From: Fen-1298 sp963833465
GTDB lineage: Bacteria; Bacteroidota; Ignavibacteria; UBA10030
DNA: 64,000 bases
NCBI GenBank assembly: GCA_963833465.1
Contig: CAWHXW010000002.1
Span: 1-64,000 of the forward strand
Direction: 5' to 3'
The position numbers were made by a program, and so were the translations under genes. A model generated the notes under the pieces. That model had not been told where the DNA came from. It made no database searches and saw only the letters and a program-made list of their open reading frames with translations. Below, in pieces: positions 35,330 to 44,761 of the stretch (position 1 is its first letter; each line of letters starts with the position of its first letter).

Positions 35330-36715
35330 TCACAATTTTTCAAATCTCGCTTGGAAGAACCGAAGATATTTTGGTTCGTAGATCATTTTTAATCCTTTTA
35401 TTGAATTTTTTCTGTTGAATACTTCATTTACTGCTTCAACAGTTACATCACAATGCGCCTGTGTATATACGCGTCGTGGAAAAGTTAAGCGAACTAATTC
35501 AAGTTTTGGGTAAAAATGATCTCCAGTTTCTTTATTTCTTCCAGCAGACACAATTCCGCGCTCCATCGAACGAATTCCGGATTCAAGATAAAGTTCAGCT
35601 GCTAATGTCTGGGCAGGAAACTCTACCTGCTTTAGCTGGGGAAGAAATGCTTTTGCATCAAGAAAAACAGCATGTCCTCCAATCGGAATTACAATAGGAA
35701 TGCCTAAATTGATTAGCTTCTCGCCAACATATTCAACCTGGCCTATTCTCGCGCGAATATGATCCCATTGAACAGATTCTTCGATTCCACGTGCCATTGC
35801 CTCCATATCGCGCCCAGCAAGTCCGCCGTAAGTGTGAAGACCTTCATAAACTACTACCATATTACGTGCTTCTTCAAAAACTTCCCATTCATTTAAGGCG
35901 AGGAATCCACCAATATTTGTAAGGCAATCTTTTTTCCCGCTCATTGTGCAAGCATCGGAATACGAACACATTTCATGAAGAATTTCTGCAATAGAATTGT
36001 TCTCATATCCTTTTTCACGCACTTTAATAAAATATGCATTTTCTACTGCCCGTGTTGCATCCAGTACGACGCGTATGCCATGCTTCAAACAATATTCTCG
36101 GACTTCCTTTAAATTAGCCATTGCAACTGGTTGACCACCAGCCATGTTTACCGTTATACCTATAGTGATATATGGAATATTAGCAGCTCCAACTTTATTT
36201 ACAAGCACATCAAGTTTGTCAAGATCGACATTACCTTTGAACGGGTGGAAACTTGCCGGGTTGTGCGCATCATCTATGATCACATCTACAAATTTTCCAC
36301 CTGCAAGTTCTTGATGAAGGCGTGTTGTTGTGAAATACATATTTCCAGGAACATACATTCCAGGTTTAATTAATATTTTTGAAATAATATGTTCCGCTCC
36401 GCGCCCTTGATGAGTTGGTACTAAATACTTATAGCCGTAATATTTTTGAACTGCTTCTTCGAGATGGTAGAAATTTTTACTTCCTGCATAAGCCTCATCG
36501 CCAAGCATCATTCCAGCCCATTGATTGTCACTCATTGCGTTTGTACCGCTGTCGGTAAGCAAATCAATATAAACATCATCTGATTTTAAAAGAAATGTAT
36601 TGTAACCAGCGTCTTCGAGAGCTTTTTTTCTTTCCTTATGCGTAGTCATTTTTAACGGCTCTACGACTTTTATTTTATAGGGTTCAGCCCATGAACGTTT
36701 TTTAAATTGTTCCAT
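35330..36715 (-). CDS. tpl: Tyrosine phenol-lyase (beta-eliminating PLP lyase)
   Basis: The 461-residue enzyme splits tyrosine into phenol, pyruvate and ammonia. Conserved segments are AGYNTFLLKSDDVYIDLLTDSGTNAMS-like N-terminus, THQGRGAEH, GNMYFTTTR, MAGGQPV, DATRAVENAYF and the PLP lysine in MSGKKDCLTNIGGF (~K259). The forms KKDC, RSMERG and a terminal EPKYLRFF are those of tyrosine phenol-lyase rather than tryptophanase. Tryptophanase remains the alternative. SD AAGGAGA and a near-consensus promoter stand upstream, and it is a single-gene unit. Confidence 0.85.
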   Translation of the reverse strand: MEQFKKRSWAEPYKIKVVEPLKMTTHKERKKALEDAGYNTFLLKSDDVYIDLLTDSGTNAMSDNQWAGMMLGDEAYAGSKNFYHLEEAVQKYYGYKYLVPTHQGRGAEHIISKILIKPGMYVPGNMYFTTTRLHQELAGGKFVDVIIDDAHNPASFHPFKGNVDLDKLDVLVNKVGAANIPYITIGITVNMAGGQPVAMANLKEVREYCLKHGIRVVLDATRAVENAYFIKVREKGYENNSIAEILHEMCSYSDACTMSGKKDCLTNIGGFLALNEWEVFEEARNMVVVYEGLHTYGGLAGRDMEAMARGIEESVQWDHIRARIGQVEYVGEKLINLGIPIVIPIGGHAVFLDAKAFLPQLKQVEFPAQTLAAELYLESGIRSMERGIVSAGRNKETGDHFYPKLELVRLTFPRRVYTQAHCDVTVEAVNEVFNRKNSIKGLKMIYEPKYLRFFQARFEKL

Positions 36716-36741
36716 TTTTTTCTCCTTACTTAGGATAATAT

Positions 36742-36770
36742 TTTATAACAAGAAGTTAGATTAATTTCAA
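36742..36770 (-). promoter_or_regulatory. Candidate sigma70-like promoter for tpl
   Basis: On the minus strand, TTGAAA (36770-36765), a 17-base spacer and TATAAA (36747-36742) precede the AAGGAGA ribosome site and ATG at 36715. Both boxes are near E. coli consensus. Confidence 0.6.
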
Positions 36771-36786
36771 TTTACTTCCAAGTAAC

Positions 36787-36815
36787 TTGGTTTTCCATCC
36801 TATAATTTTTATATT
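36787..36815 (+). promoter_or_regulatory. Candidate sigma70-like promoter for tmRNA
   Basis: TTGGTT (36787-36792), 17 bases and TATATT (36810-36815) lie 31 bases before the mature tmRNA 5' end, which would need 5' trimming by RNase P. It is divergent from the tpl promoter, with 16 bases between the two elements. Confidence 0.5.
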
Positions 36816-36846
36816 GTATTAGTCTATAAGTTTAGAGTTACCTGTT

Positions 36847-37216
36847 GGGGGTGAAATGGATTCGACGGGGATGAGGAAGCTTAGGACTGCGTGCCGTGGT
36901 CTCCGTGTCCACGAAAAATAAGCGGTAAATCATAAGTGCAAATTACGATTATGCACTGGCTGCCTAATACCAATTAGGCGACCCGTTCTTTTAGGTTCTA
37001 CCCATAGGATTTAAAATGAACGTCGACTAAAATGGGTTAGTTCTTTTTTGTACTCAAGGATAAAGAATAAAGCCGTTGAAAAACGGATTACTTGAGCTGG
37101 CGAAAGGTAAATCCAGCTTGCAGGAATTTCCTTTTGCGAGATCTAAAGGCAAGATATGCACGTAGAAGTCTTAAGAATCTTCTCTTCGGACCGGGGTTCG
37201 ACTCCCCGCACCTCCA
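36847..37216 (+). ncRNA. ssrA: Transfer-messenger RNA (tmRNA)
   Basis: The 5' end GGGGGTG pairs with the 3' CACCTCC to form the tRNA-like acceptor stem. GGTTCGACTCC gives the T-loop arm, and the 5' part has the typical GAAATGGATTCGACGGGG. The tag frame runs GCA AAT TAC GAT TAT GCA CTG GCT GCC TAA (36938-36967), encoding ANYDYALAA, with the usual ALAA end recognised by Clp proteases. The 3' CCA is not encoded: ACAA follows the discriminator A. It rescues stalled ribosomes together with SmpB. Confidence 0.97.
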
Positions 37217-37277
37217 CAATAATTGGTTTAAAAAAAAGTTAATAGAACCAATATTATAATCTTTACGGAAATTTCGG

Positions 37278-38210
37278 ATGTCTGATTTGACTAAATTAGG
37301 TATTGTTTTAAATCCAACTGCCGGTAGAAATCGCGCATTTAAAATTGAAAAACATTTGATCGGATATTTGAGGCAAAGAAATATAGTTTTCCAACTTGAA
37401 AAAACAAAAGGTCCGAAACATGCAACCGATATTTCAAGTCAAATGTGTAAAGAATTAGATGTAATTATTGCTGTGGGCGGCGATGGAACTGTAAATGAAG
37501 TTGCGACAGGAATCGTAGGAAGTTCAGCTTCAATGGCAATTATTCCGATTGGATCAGGCAATGATTTTAATAAAATGATAGGCATTCCAAGTAAAATATC
37601 TTTGGCAATTGACACGATAATTTCAGGAACAAAAAAAATATTTGATCTTGGAAGAGTGAGAATAAAAAATTTAAAAGGTACAGCTCAGACTAAGCACTTT
37701 GTTAACACTTTAGGAATTGGAATAGATGCAGAGATTGCAAATGAAGCAAAACAAATTAAGTATCTGCGAGGACTGCCTTTATATCTTGTTGCAGCTATTA
37801 AAGTATTAAGTACATATTTACCAAAAGAATATAATATTTCTGATGAAACAAATTTAATAAAAGAAAGAGCTTATCTTATATGTGCCGGAATTGGTAATTA
37901 TGAAGGAGGCGGATTTAAAATGCTGCCTAATGCTGATCCGGGTGATGCAAAATTAGATATTTGTTTAATACGTAAAATGCCTGTTTGGAGATCTATTAAA
38001 GTAATTCCAAAAATAATTAATGGAACACATGGAAAGAACGAAATGATATCAATGTGGAAGACAGAAAAAATTAAAATTTCATCTAACATCCCATTTATAA
38101 TTCATGGAGATGGTGAAATATTTGAAGAGAATGCACTTGAGGTAGCCATCGATTTGATTCCGAACGCAATTAGTGTTATAGTTCCACGAATTAAAAGCAT
38201 TGCGCTATAA
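37278..38210 (+). CDS. Diacylglycerol kinase-family lipid kinase (YegS/DagK-like)
   Basis: The 310-residue protein has the DAGK catalytic domain: KLGIVLNPTAGRNRA, VGGDGTVNEVATGI and PIGSGNDFNKMIGIP, which form the nucleotide site. The C-terminal beta-sandwich includes GGGFKMLPNADPGDAKLDICL. Such enzymes phosphorylate diacylglycerol or sphingoid lipids at the membrane. The exact lipid is not determined by motif. It is the only protein gene on this strand between tmRNA and the convergent purL. Confidence 0.88.
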   Translation: MSDLTKLGIVLNPTAGRNRAFKIEKHLIGYLRQRNIVFQLEKTKGPKHATDISSQMCKELDVIIAVGGDGTVNEVATGIVGSSASMAIIPIGSGNDFNKMIGIPSKISLAIDTIISGTKKIFDLGRVRIKNLKGTAQTKHFVNTLGIGIDAEIANEAKQIKYLRGLPLYLVAAIKVLSTYLPKEYNISDETNLIKERAYLICAGIGNYEGGGFKMLPNADPGDAKLDICLIRKMPVWRSIKVIPKIINGTHGKNEMISMWKTEKIKISSNIPFIIHGDGEIFEENALEVAIDLIPNAISVIVPRIKSIAL

Positions 38211-38262
38211 TGTATATTATGCAGAATAGCACTTCTCCTGTCTATCTTTTTCCTATCTCTTT

Positions 38263-40521
38263 TTACTCTATTGGCATTCTTTTTTCAATTGATTTATTGT
38301 ATCTATTTTTTGCTTCTAAAACACTTAGATCAATTAATGAATCGATCTGTAATCGCCTGTCATTTGTTATAATTCCTATTTCTGCAGCATCAATTTCATA
38401 TTGATCAGCAATAGATAATACTTCTTCAAGCTTTTTCTCATTGCACGATATAATTACTCTTGATTGCGATTCGCCAAAATATAAAAAATCTTTTCTTATT
38501 TTATCTTCATTTAATTTTATATGACATCCAAACTCTTTTATACTATTTAAACTTTCAATTAGGTTAACTGCTAAACCGCCATCGGAAACATCATGCATTG
38601 AATTTACAATTGTCCTCTCTGCAAGAATTTGACATACCTTATGAAGGCGCGACTCGTATTTTAAATCTATATATGGTGTATCTCCGAGAATTTTATTTAA
38701 AACCATTGATAAATATTCAGATCCACCAATTTCGCCTCTGTTTATTCCTAATTCAATTATTATATCCCCGATTTCTTTAAACTTTGAGCTTACAATATTT
38801 TCAGTATTATTTACTATACCCAACATACCGATTACTGGAGTCGGTATTATAGCTCCACCTGGACCTTCGTTATAAAAACTGACGTTTCCACCGGTTACTG
38901 GTGTTTCAAAAGCTATGCAAGCTTCTCGCATGCCATTTATAGCTTCAGTAAATTGCCAAAAAATTTCCGGATCATATGGATTTCCAAAATTCAAACAATT
39001 TGTAATTGCAATAGGTTTAGCACCGACACATGCGACGTTTCTGGCAGCTTCAGCTACAGCTATTTGTGTCCCGATCCTTGGATTTAAATAAACAAATTTT
39101 GCATTACAATCTGTTTTAAGTGCAAGCCCTTTATTTGATTGTTTTAAACGTATTACAGCTGCATCTCCATCCGATAGTAGAACACTGTTAGTCCTGACCA
39201 TGGAGTCATATTGATCATATACCCAACTCTTACTTGCCACAGAAGGACGTTCTAGTAATTTAAACACGCATTCATTTAAATCTTTTGGTATTGTCAGTGA
39301 TACAGGATCAAATTTTCTACATATTTCTATATATTTTGGTTTTTGTGTTTCACGTATATAAACTGGCGCCCCGCTTCCACCTAATACAAGTGGTTCGGCA
39401 GGAATATTGGCGACTACTTCATGGTTTAAACGAATAATTATATTTTTTTGGTCTTCAACAATTCCGATAATTTCTGCCTCTATATCCCATTTTTTAAATA
39501 TGTTAGCTACTTCTTCTTCGTGCCCTTTTTTTATAATAAATAACATTCGTTCTTGTGACTCTGATAGAAGTATTTCATATGGAGTCATTTCCTTTTCACG
39601 CAATGGAATTTTTTCAAGGTCAACTATCATACCTGAATTTCCTTTTGCACTCATCTCTGATGTTGAACATGTAATTCCAGCAGCTCCCATATCTTGAATT
39701 CCTACAACAAATCCGCTGGCAATTACTTCTAAAGTAGCTTCGAGCAATTTTTTCCCGGCAAATGGATCACCGACTTGAACAGAAGATTTTTTTGCTTCCG
39801 ACTTATCTGAAATTTCTTCTGATGCGAATGTGGCTCCATGAATTCCATCTCTTCCTGTCATAGAGCCGACTATCATAACAATATTTCCCTTACCTTTTGC
39901 GATTGCCTTTGCAATCTTACCATGTTCTACAATTCCGACAGCCATCGCATTTAATAATGGATTATCTTGGTACGAATCATCGAAATACACTTCACCTGCT
40001 ACTGTTGGCACACCAAAACTGTTTCCGTAATCAGCTATTCCTTTAACAACTCTTTTGAATAAATGGCTGACTTTTGGGTCATCTAATCGTCCAAATCTCA
40101 AGGAATTTAAAACTGCAATTGGTCTAGCACCCATTGAAAAAATATCTCTTAAAATACCGCCAACTCCAGTTGCTGCACCCTGATAGGGCTCTACTGCTGA
40201 AGGATGATTATGGCTTTCAATTTTAAATGCTACTGCAAGTCCATCACCTATATCAACAAGTCCGGCGTTTTCTTCTCCGGCTTCTACTAAAAGATGCTTA
40301 CCTTTTCGAGGTAATGTTTTTAATTGAGCGATTGAATTTTTATAGCTGCAATGCTCGCTCCACATAACACTAAAAATACCTAACTCCGTAAATGTAGGCA
40401 CTCGCCCCAATATTTTTAATATTCGATTATATTCTTCTTCTAAAAGACCATGTTCTTTTACAAGTTCAAGTGTGATTTCCGGATCAATTCCTTTAATAGG
40501 TAGATTCTTTATACTTTTCAT
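38263..40521 (-). CDS. purL: Phosphoribosylformylglycinamidine synthase, PurL subunit
   Basis: 752 residues, the size of the small PurL that works with PurQ and PurS. It converts FGAR to FGAM in purine synthesis with ATP and ammonia. Conserved features are FSVMWSEHCSYKNS, KIESHNHPSAVEPYQGAATGVGGILRD near residue 85, VGSMTGRDGIHGATFAS, GDAAVIRLK, TNCLNFGNP and SMHDVSDGGLAVNL. It is a stand-alone minus-strand gene followed after a gap by tmRNA-side genes in the opposite direction. purQ and purS are not in the window. Confidence 0.95.
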   Translation of the reverse strand: MKSIKNLPIKGIDPEITLELVKEHGLLEEEYNRILKILGRVPTFTELGIFSVMWSEHCSYKNSIAQLKTLPRKGKHLLVEAGEENAGLVDIGDGLAVAFKIESHNHPSAVEPYQGAATGVGGILRDIFSMGARPIAVLNSLRFGRLDDPKVSHLFKRVVKGIADYGNSFGVPTVAGEVYFDDSYQDNPLLNAMAVGIVEHGKIAKAIAKGKGNIVMIVGSMTGRDGIHGATFASEEISDKSEAKKSSVQVGDPFAGKKLLEATLEVIASGFVVGIQDMGAAGITCSTSEMSAKGNSGMIVDLEKIPLREKEMTPYEILLSESQERMLFIIKKGHEEEVANIFKKWDIEAEIIGIVEDQKNIIIRLNHEVVANIPAEPLVLGGSGAPVYIRETQKPKYIEICRKFDPVSLTIPKDLNECVFKLLERPSVASKSWVYDQYDSMVRTNSVLLSDGDAAVIRLKQSNKGLALKTDCNAKFVYLNPRIGTQIAVAEAARNVACVGAKPIAITNCLNFGNPYDPEIFWQFTEAINGMREACIAFETPVTGGNVSFYNEGPGGAIIPTPVIGMLGIVNNTENIVSSKFKEIGDIIIELGINRGEIGGSEYLSMVLNKILGDTPYIDLKYESRLHKVCQILAERTIVNSMHDVSDGGLAVNLIESLNSIKEFGCHIKLNEDKIRKDFLYFGESQSRVIISCNEKKLEEVLSIADQYEIDAAEIGIITNDRRLQIDSLIDLSVLEAKNRYNKSIEKRMPIE

Positions 40522-40601
40522 TTCAAACCTTAATAATATAGTTTAATTCATTATATTTAATTTAAGACATTCTAAATCAGCATTTTAGATTCTTATTTTT
40601 A

Positions 40602-42971
40602 TTAATTTAGTTCAACAACAGTAACACCTGTTCCGCCTTCATTCCATTCGCCTAAACGAAATGCTCTTGTATGCGGATATGTTTTTATAAACTCACTTAT
40701 TTTTTTTCTCAACGCTCCTGTTCCTTTCCCATGTATAATATCAACTCTGTGCAATCCTGCAGCATAAGCATTGTCAAGAAAATTCTGAACTTTTTCAACT
40801 GCTTCATCACCAAAAAGACCTCGCAAATCAATTTCATTTGTCACTTCTGGAACTTTAATTGTTGAAGACATTTCTCTGTATTGATTTTTTTGTTTTTGTT
40901 CTTTATGTAAATCCTTTATCGCTATTCGAATCCGCGTATCACCACAAAAAACTATCGCATACTTTCCATGAATCTCCTGAACCTCTCCCCTTTCATGTCC
41001 ATCGCGAATTCGGACTATATCGCCTTTTTCGATGGATTCAACACTCTTAGATGGTACCTGATCTTCTGAATTGAAACTTTCCAGATCTTCTCCAAGCTTT
41101 CTTAATATTTGACGCGAAGATTTAACAACTTCTCGCTGTCCTCCGCTTTCTCGAATTTCTTTTATTGAGCTTTCAACTTTTACATGAGCTTGTTTAACAA
41201 TTTCTTTGGCTTCCTCAACTGCTTTTTTTCGTATTGTTCCTAACTCACGTTTCAATTGTGTCGTTTTTTGTTCGTATGACAATATCATCGACTGCAGATT
41301 TTCTTTTTCTTTTTCGGTTTGATTTAATTGATTACGATATTCTTGAGCTTGATGTTCAAGTTCCAGAATTAGTGATTCAAGTTTAGTTTTCTCATTCCCG
41401 AGCTGAGCACGTGCTCTATTCAAGATCTTTTGAGATATACCTAAACGCTGAGCGAGCTCAAACGCATAACTGCTTCCTGGAACACCGCTTTTAAAATGAT
41501 AAGTCGGAAGCAATGAAACTTGATCAAATTCCATAGAAGCGTTGTTCATTCCTGCGGTTTTGTGAGCAAATACTTTCAACATGCCATGATGTGTTGTGGC
41601 GATTGTGATTGTTCGCCTTTCGGTAAGATCTTCGAGCACAACTGCCGCGAGTGCGCCGCCTTCAGAGGGATCCGTGCCAGCGCCAATTTCATCGATCAAT
41701 ATTAACGACGATTCATCTGCTTCTTCAAGAATTTTATGAAGAGAATTTAGATGTGAACTAAAAGTGCTTAAATCATTCTCAATAGATTGATCATCACCTA
41801 TATCAACAAATATTTTTTGAAATGGAAATATTACTGATTCAGAATCCGCAGGAATATGAATGCCGGCTTGAGCGCATAATGTTAAAAGTCCGACTGTCTT
41901 CATAGCTACAGTTTTGCCGCCGGCATTAGGACCTGTGATAATAAGCGTTTGTGTTTCTTCTCCAAGTTCTATTGAAAGTGGAACTGTCTTTTCCATTTTT
42001 AGATGCTGAAGAAGAATGGGATGCCTGCAATTATATAATTTGATTAACGGAACGGAAGAAATTATCGGCGGATTTCCACAAATCTCGATTGAATATTTTC
42101 CGCGAGCAAAAATTACATCGAGTTCTGTTAGAATAGAAAAACTTAACATGAGAGGCTCACGAATTGCGCTGACTTGTTTTGTCAGATCAGTAAGGATACG
42201 ATGAATTTCTCGTTGTTCTCGAAGTTGGAGCTCGCGCAAAGCGTTGTTGAGTTCGAGCGATTCTGCCGGCTCGATAAATACAGTGGCGCCGCTTGATGAT
42301 GTTGAATGAATAAAGCCAGGAACATTATGTTTATATTCCGTTTTTATCGGAATCACAAATCTGCCATCTCGCGTTGTAACAATATCATCTTGAAGAAATT
42401 CCTGTTTAGCCACTTTTCTGAGAATCGATTCTAGCTGCTTTCTTAATGCATCGCTTGCCATCACCATAGACCGTCTAATATCACGCAATTCTCTGCTTGC
42501 GGTATCTTTTACAAATCCACGTTCATCTAAAGCTTCATCAATATGATGCTCTATAATTTTATCTGCAAATAACTGCACATGATAAATTCCAATAGTTGGA
42601 TATTGCGAAACTCTCCTTGCAAGAAAAGCTTTTATTGAACGAGAAACACGAATTGCGGCTGCGATTTCTAATAATTCTATAACAGCAAGAACTTGGTTTT
42701 CGACCAATGTCTTCTTTAATGCAGGTACGATGTTTTTAAATCCAGAAAATGGAATTGTATTTTCGGAGATAAGAAGCTCTTTAGCTTCTGAAACTTTACG
42801 AAGTTCCAGTTCAATTATTTTTTTGTCTATCTCTGGTGTAAGAAGAAGTGCATTTTGCCTGCCGGATTCTGAAAATGCAAGTTTGCTTATGCGTTCAATT
42901 ACCTTATCATATTCCAGCCTGCGTAATGCATCAACTAAGTTATTCGGAGGATTTAACGAAGATTGAAACAC
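40602..42971 (-). CDS. mutS2: MutS2 family ATPase/endonuclease
   Basis: 789 residues, GTG start. MutS core domains III-IV are followed by Walker A ITGPNAGGKTVAMKTVGLL near residue 335, Walker B LILIDEIGAGTDPSEGGALA and ATTHHGMLK. A long coiled coil covers residues ~510-620 (EYRNQLNQTEKEKENLQ), then a KOW-like strand segment. A C-terminal Smr nuclease domain EIDLRGLFGDEAVEKV with HGKGTGALRK completes it. MutS2 acts on branched DNA and collided ribosomes. The start overlaps the stop of the upstream cvpA-like gene by one base. Confidence 0.93.
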   Translation of the reverse strand: MFQSSLNPPNNLVDALRRLEYDKVIERISKLAFSESGRQNALLLTPEIDKKIIELELRKVSEAKELLISENTIPFSGFKNIVPALKKTLVENQVLAVIELLEIAAAIRVSRSIKAFLARRVSQYPTIGIYHVQLFADKIIEHHIDEALDERGFVKDTASRELRDIRRSMVMASDALRKQLESILRKVAKQEFLQDDIVTTRDGRFVIPIKTEYKHNVPGFIHSTSSSGATVFIEPAESLELNNALRELQLREQREIHRILTDLTKQVSAIREPLMLSFSILTELDVIFARGKYSIEICGNPPIISSVPLIKLYNCRHPILLQHLKMEKTVPLSIELGEETQTLIITGPNAGGKTVAMKTVGLLTLCAQAGIHIPADSESVIFPFQKIFVDIGDDQSIENDLSTFSSHLNSLHKILEEADESSLILIDEIGAGTDPSEGGALAAVVLEDLTERRTITIATTHHGMLKVFAHKTAGMNNASMEFDQVSLLPTYHFKSGVPGSSYAFELAQRLGISQKILNRARAQLGNEKTKLESLILELEHQAQEYRNQLNQTEKEKENLQSMILSYEQKTTQLKRELGTIRKKAVEEAKEIVKQAHVKVESSIKEIRESGGQREVVKSSRQILRKLGEDLESFNSEDQVPSKSVESIEKGDIVRIRDGHERGEVQEIHGKYAIVFCGDTRIRIAIKDLHKEQKQKNQYREMSSTIKVPEVTNEIDLRGLFGDEAVEKVQNFLDNAYAAGLHRVDIIHGKGTGALRKKISEFIKTYPHTRAFRLGEWNEGGTGVTVVELN

Positions 42972-43651
42972 TATGGATTATGCTTCCTGTAGATTTCGCG
43001 GGCATCATTAAAATCTTTTTGCGCTTTATTTTTACTAAACATGCTTGAAGAAGTGTCTATCACGCTATTAATGCCATCTTCCTTCTTTTTCCCTTCGACG
43101 GCACCAGAATTATTCATCTTTTTGATTTTCTTTTTTCTTTCAATAACATTAGTTGTGTCCGGTCCTTTAACATTTTCATTAGAATCAGAATTTATCGAGG
43201 AAACAAAATCCAGAATTTGCGGTGCTATATTTACAATTGGCGGATATAACCTTGCATCACGTTTTGTCTCACGAGATGGGAATCCCGCCATTGCAAAAAT
43301 GAATAGCAGAGAACTAAGAAAAACGGCACCTTCAATGCAGCCGAAAATCATTCCAGCAATTCGATCGACAAATCCGCCAATTTTATATCCTCCAGTGACA
43401 ATTTTATAAAGCAAACCTTGTGTAACTGCCATACCTAAATAAATAAACAGGAAACCGTACACTGAAGGATTTTCCGAATGAATCCAGTTGTGATCTGATA
43501 AAAATTGGCCGACATCATACATAAATAATTGTCCGAGATAAAGAGCAATGATTAGCACTGCTATTGCAACAAGTTTGCGAACAACACCATCTCGAAGACC
43601 AAGCAGAATGAATATTAACATTGGAACGGCGATCATAATATCTATTAGCAT
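42971..43651 (-). CDS. cvpA: CvpA family membrane protein
   Basis: 226 residues. Four hydrophobic helices lie in the first ~130 residues (IMIAVPMLIFILLGLRDG, LVAIAVLIIALYLGQLF, GFLFIYLGMAVTQGLL, AVFLSSLLFIFAMAGFP), with GFVDRIAGMIFGCIEGA between, which matches the CvpA fold. The C-terminal ~95 residues are polar, low-complexity and Lys-rich, and are an extension not typical of the family. CvpA-MutS2 adjacency is common in many bacteria. The role in envelope or colicin V secretion is family knowledge only. Confidence 0.85.
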   Translation of the reverse strand: MLIDIMIAVPMLIFILLGLRDGVVRKLVAIAVLIIALYLGQLFMYDVGQFLSDHNWIHSENPSVYGFLFIYLGMAVTQGLLYKIVTGGYKIGGFVDRIAGMIFGCIEGAVFLSSLLFIFAMAGFPSRETKRDARLYPPIVNIAPQILDFVSSINSDSNENVKGPDTTNVIERKKKIKKMNNSGAVEGKKKEDGINSVIDTSSSMFSKNKAQKDFNDAREIYRKHNP

Positions 43652-43655
43652 GGGA

Positions 43656-44105
43656 TTAAACTCCTAATTGTTGTTTTACAACTTCTTGAACAATCTTCCC
43701 GTCAATTTTACCTTTTAATTCTTTCATTGCCAGGGGCATTACTTTGCCGAAATCTTTTACCGATAGTGCGCCTGCTTCAACAATTATTCTTTTCACAATT
43801 TCCCCTGCATCTTCTATGCTCATTTGTTTTGGAAGGTATTCATTTATGATATTTAATTCGCGTTTTTCCTGATCCGAAAGATCAGTTCTGCCAGCTTTTT
43901 CGTACATCTCAATTGCTTCCCTGCGCTTTTTTGCCGCCGATAAAAGGATCGTCAATTCATCTTCAGGAGTAATGGCTGAATTTGTGCCGCGCTTGTTAAA
44001 TTCTATAATCTGTGCACGAATGGATCTAATTGTGTTCAACTTAATGCTATCACCTGATTTCATAGCAACTTTAAGATCGTCGTTAATCCTGTCAGTGAGA
44101 GTCAT
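43656..44105 (-). CDS. yqeY: GatB/YqeY domain protein
   Basis: 149 residues: LTDRINDDLKVAMKSGDSIKLNTIRSIRAQIIEF, DELTILLSAAKKRREAIEMYEKAGR, EKRELNIINEYLPKQMS and DFGKVMPLAMKELKGKIDGKIVQEVVKQQL match the whole length of the YqeY family, which is related to the tRNA-binding tail of GatB. It is thought to help tRNA amidation or to bind tRNA, but the exact role is not established. Four bases separate it from cvpA. Confidence 0.93.
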   Translation of the reverse strand: MTLTDRINDDLKVAMKSGDSIKLNTIRSIRAQIIEFNKRGTNSAITPEDELTILLSAAKKRREAIEMYEKAGRTDLSDQEKRELNIINEYLPKQMSIEDAGEIVKRIIVEAGALSVKDFGKVMPLAMKELKGKIDGKIVQEVVKQQLGV

Positions 44106-44441
44106 TATTCTTATCCTTTAATGAATAATTAATTCAATTCATTTATAATTTATACAGTAAAATACAAAATAAATGTTTTATCTGCCAATCTTATGTATTC
44201 TGTTGAAGTTCTGTAGATTTTGTTTTTACATCTATGATCAACAACCTGCTCAAATTATCTAATGATAAAATAAGCTGAATTAAAGAAATTTCTGCTTTGT
44301 AATTCTAATTTGAAAAATGAGGATTAATTGAGATCAGCCAAAAGACGTGAATAACTACCACAAAGAAAAATATAGTCTACAATTGGAAGAGGAATTGCTA
44401 TAATAAGCAGAAAGCCAGATAAAAAAATTGATTTTTACTTT
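44106..44441. other. Gene-free stretch of 336 bases
   Basis: No convincing gene, RNA or repeat is seen. On the minus strand a frame without a start codon (about 44333-44430) reads hydrophobic residues such as IAIPLPIVDYIFL and ends at TAA, which might be a membrane-gene remnant or chance. The region should contain the promoter for the yqeY-cvpA-mutS2 run. Confidence 0.4.
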
Positions 44442-44741
44442 CTACATAACCTCTACAAGTGTCGCATATCGAGCTTTGCCGTCCTTTAAATAAGTTTCAA
44501 GACGATTTACTAATTCTTCGCCTCTCTCGGTCATTCCATCTTCAAGCGTTTCATATTCTTCTACCGAGTTGCAAATGAATTCTTCTACAAAATAATTCTT
44601 CTTCCCTTTTTGCTCGAAGATAGTATAATTCTTATTTTGTTCGCCAGAAAAGTGGATTTTCAATTCTTTTGCAAGATCAAGATAAGCTTCGCGTTTTTCC
44701 GGTTTTATTTCGTATGAAATTTGTAATTTAACTTTAGGCAT
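44442..44741 (-). CDS. Small conserved-looking cytoplasmic protein, unknown (ferredoxin-fold-like)
   Basis: 99 residues with no signal or membrane helix. The pattern KLQISYEIKPEKREAYLDLAKELK, NYTIFEQKGKKNYFVEEFI, SVEEYETLEDG resembles the dimeric alpha/beta-barrel proteins (antibiotic monooxygenase/NIPSNAP-like), where a strand is followed by a helix starting EKREAYL. The family assignment is weak. It lies 20 bases after the metallopeptidase gene, so the three small genes 44442-45878 appear to be one operon. Confidence 0.6.
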   Translation of the reverse strand: MPKVKLQISYEIKPEKREAYLDLAKELKIHFSGEQNKNYTIFEQKGKKNYFVEEFICNSVEEYETLEDGMTERGEELVNRLETYLKDGKARYATLVEVM

Positions 44742-44761
44742 AAGTTTCCTTCTTGAATTAA

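Noticed and set aside
37217..37262. ATTGGTT/AACCAAT inverted repeat after tmRNA
   Set aside because: The loop is long and no T-run follows, so I do not call it a terminator.
43041..43409. A 122-residue plus-strand frame across the cvpA tail
   Set aside because: It is the antisense of the Lys-rich low-complexity cvpA tail, with no ribosome site or family signal.
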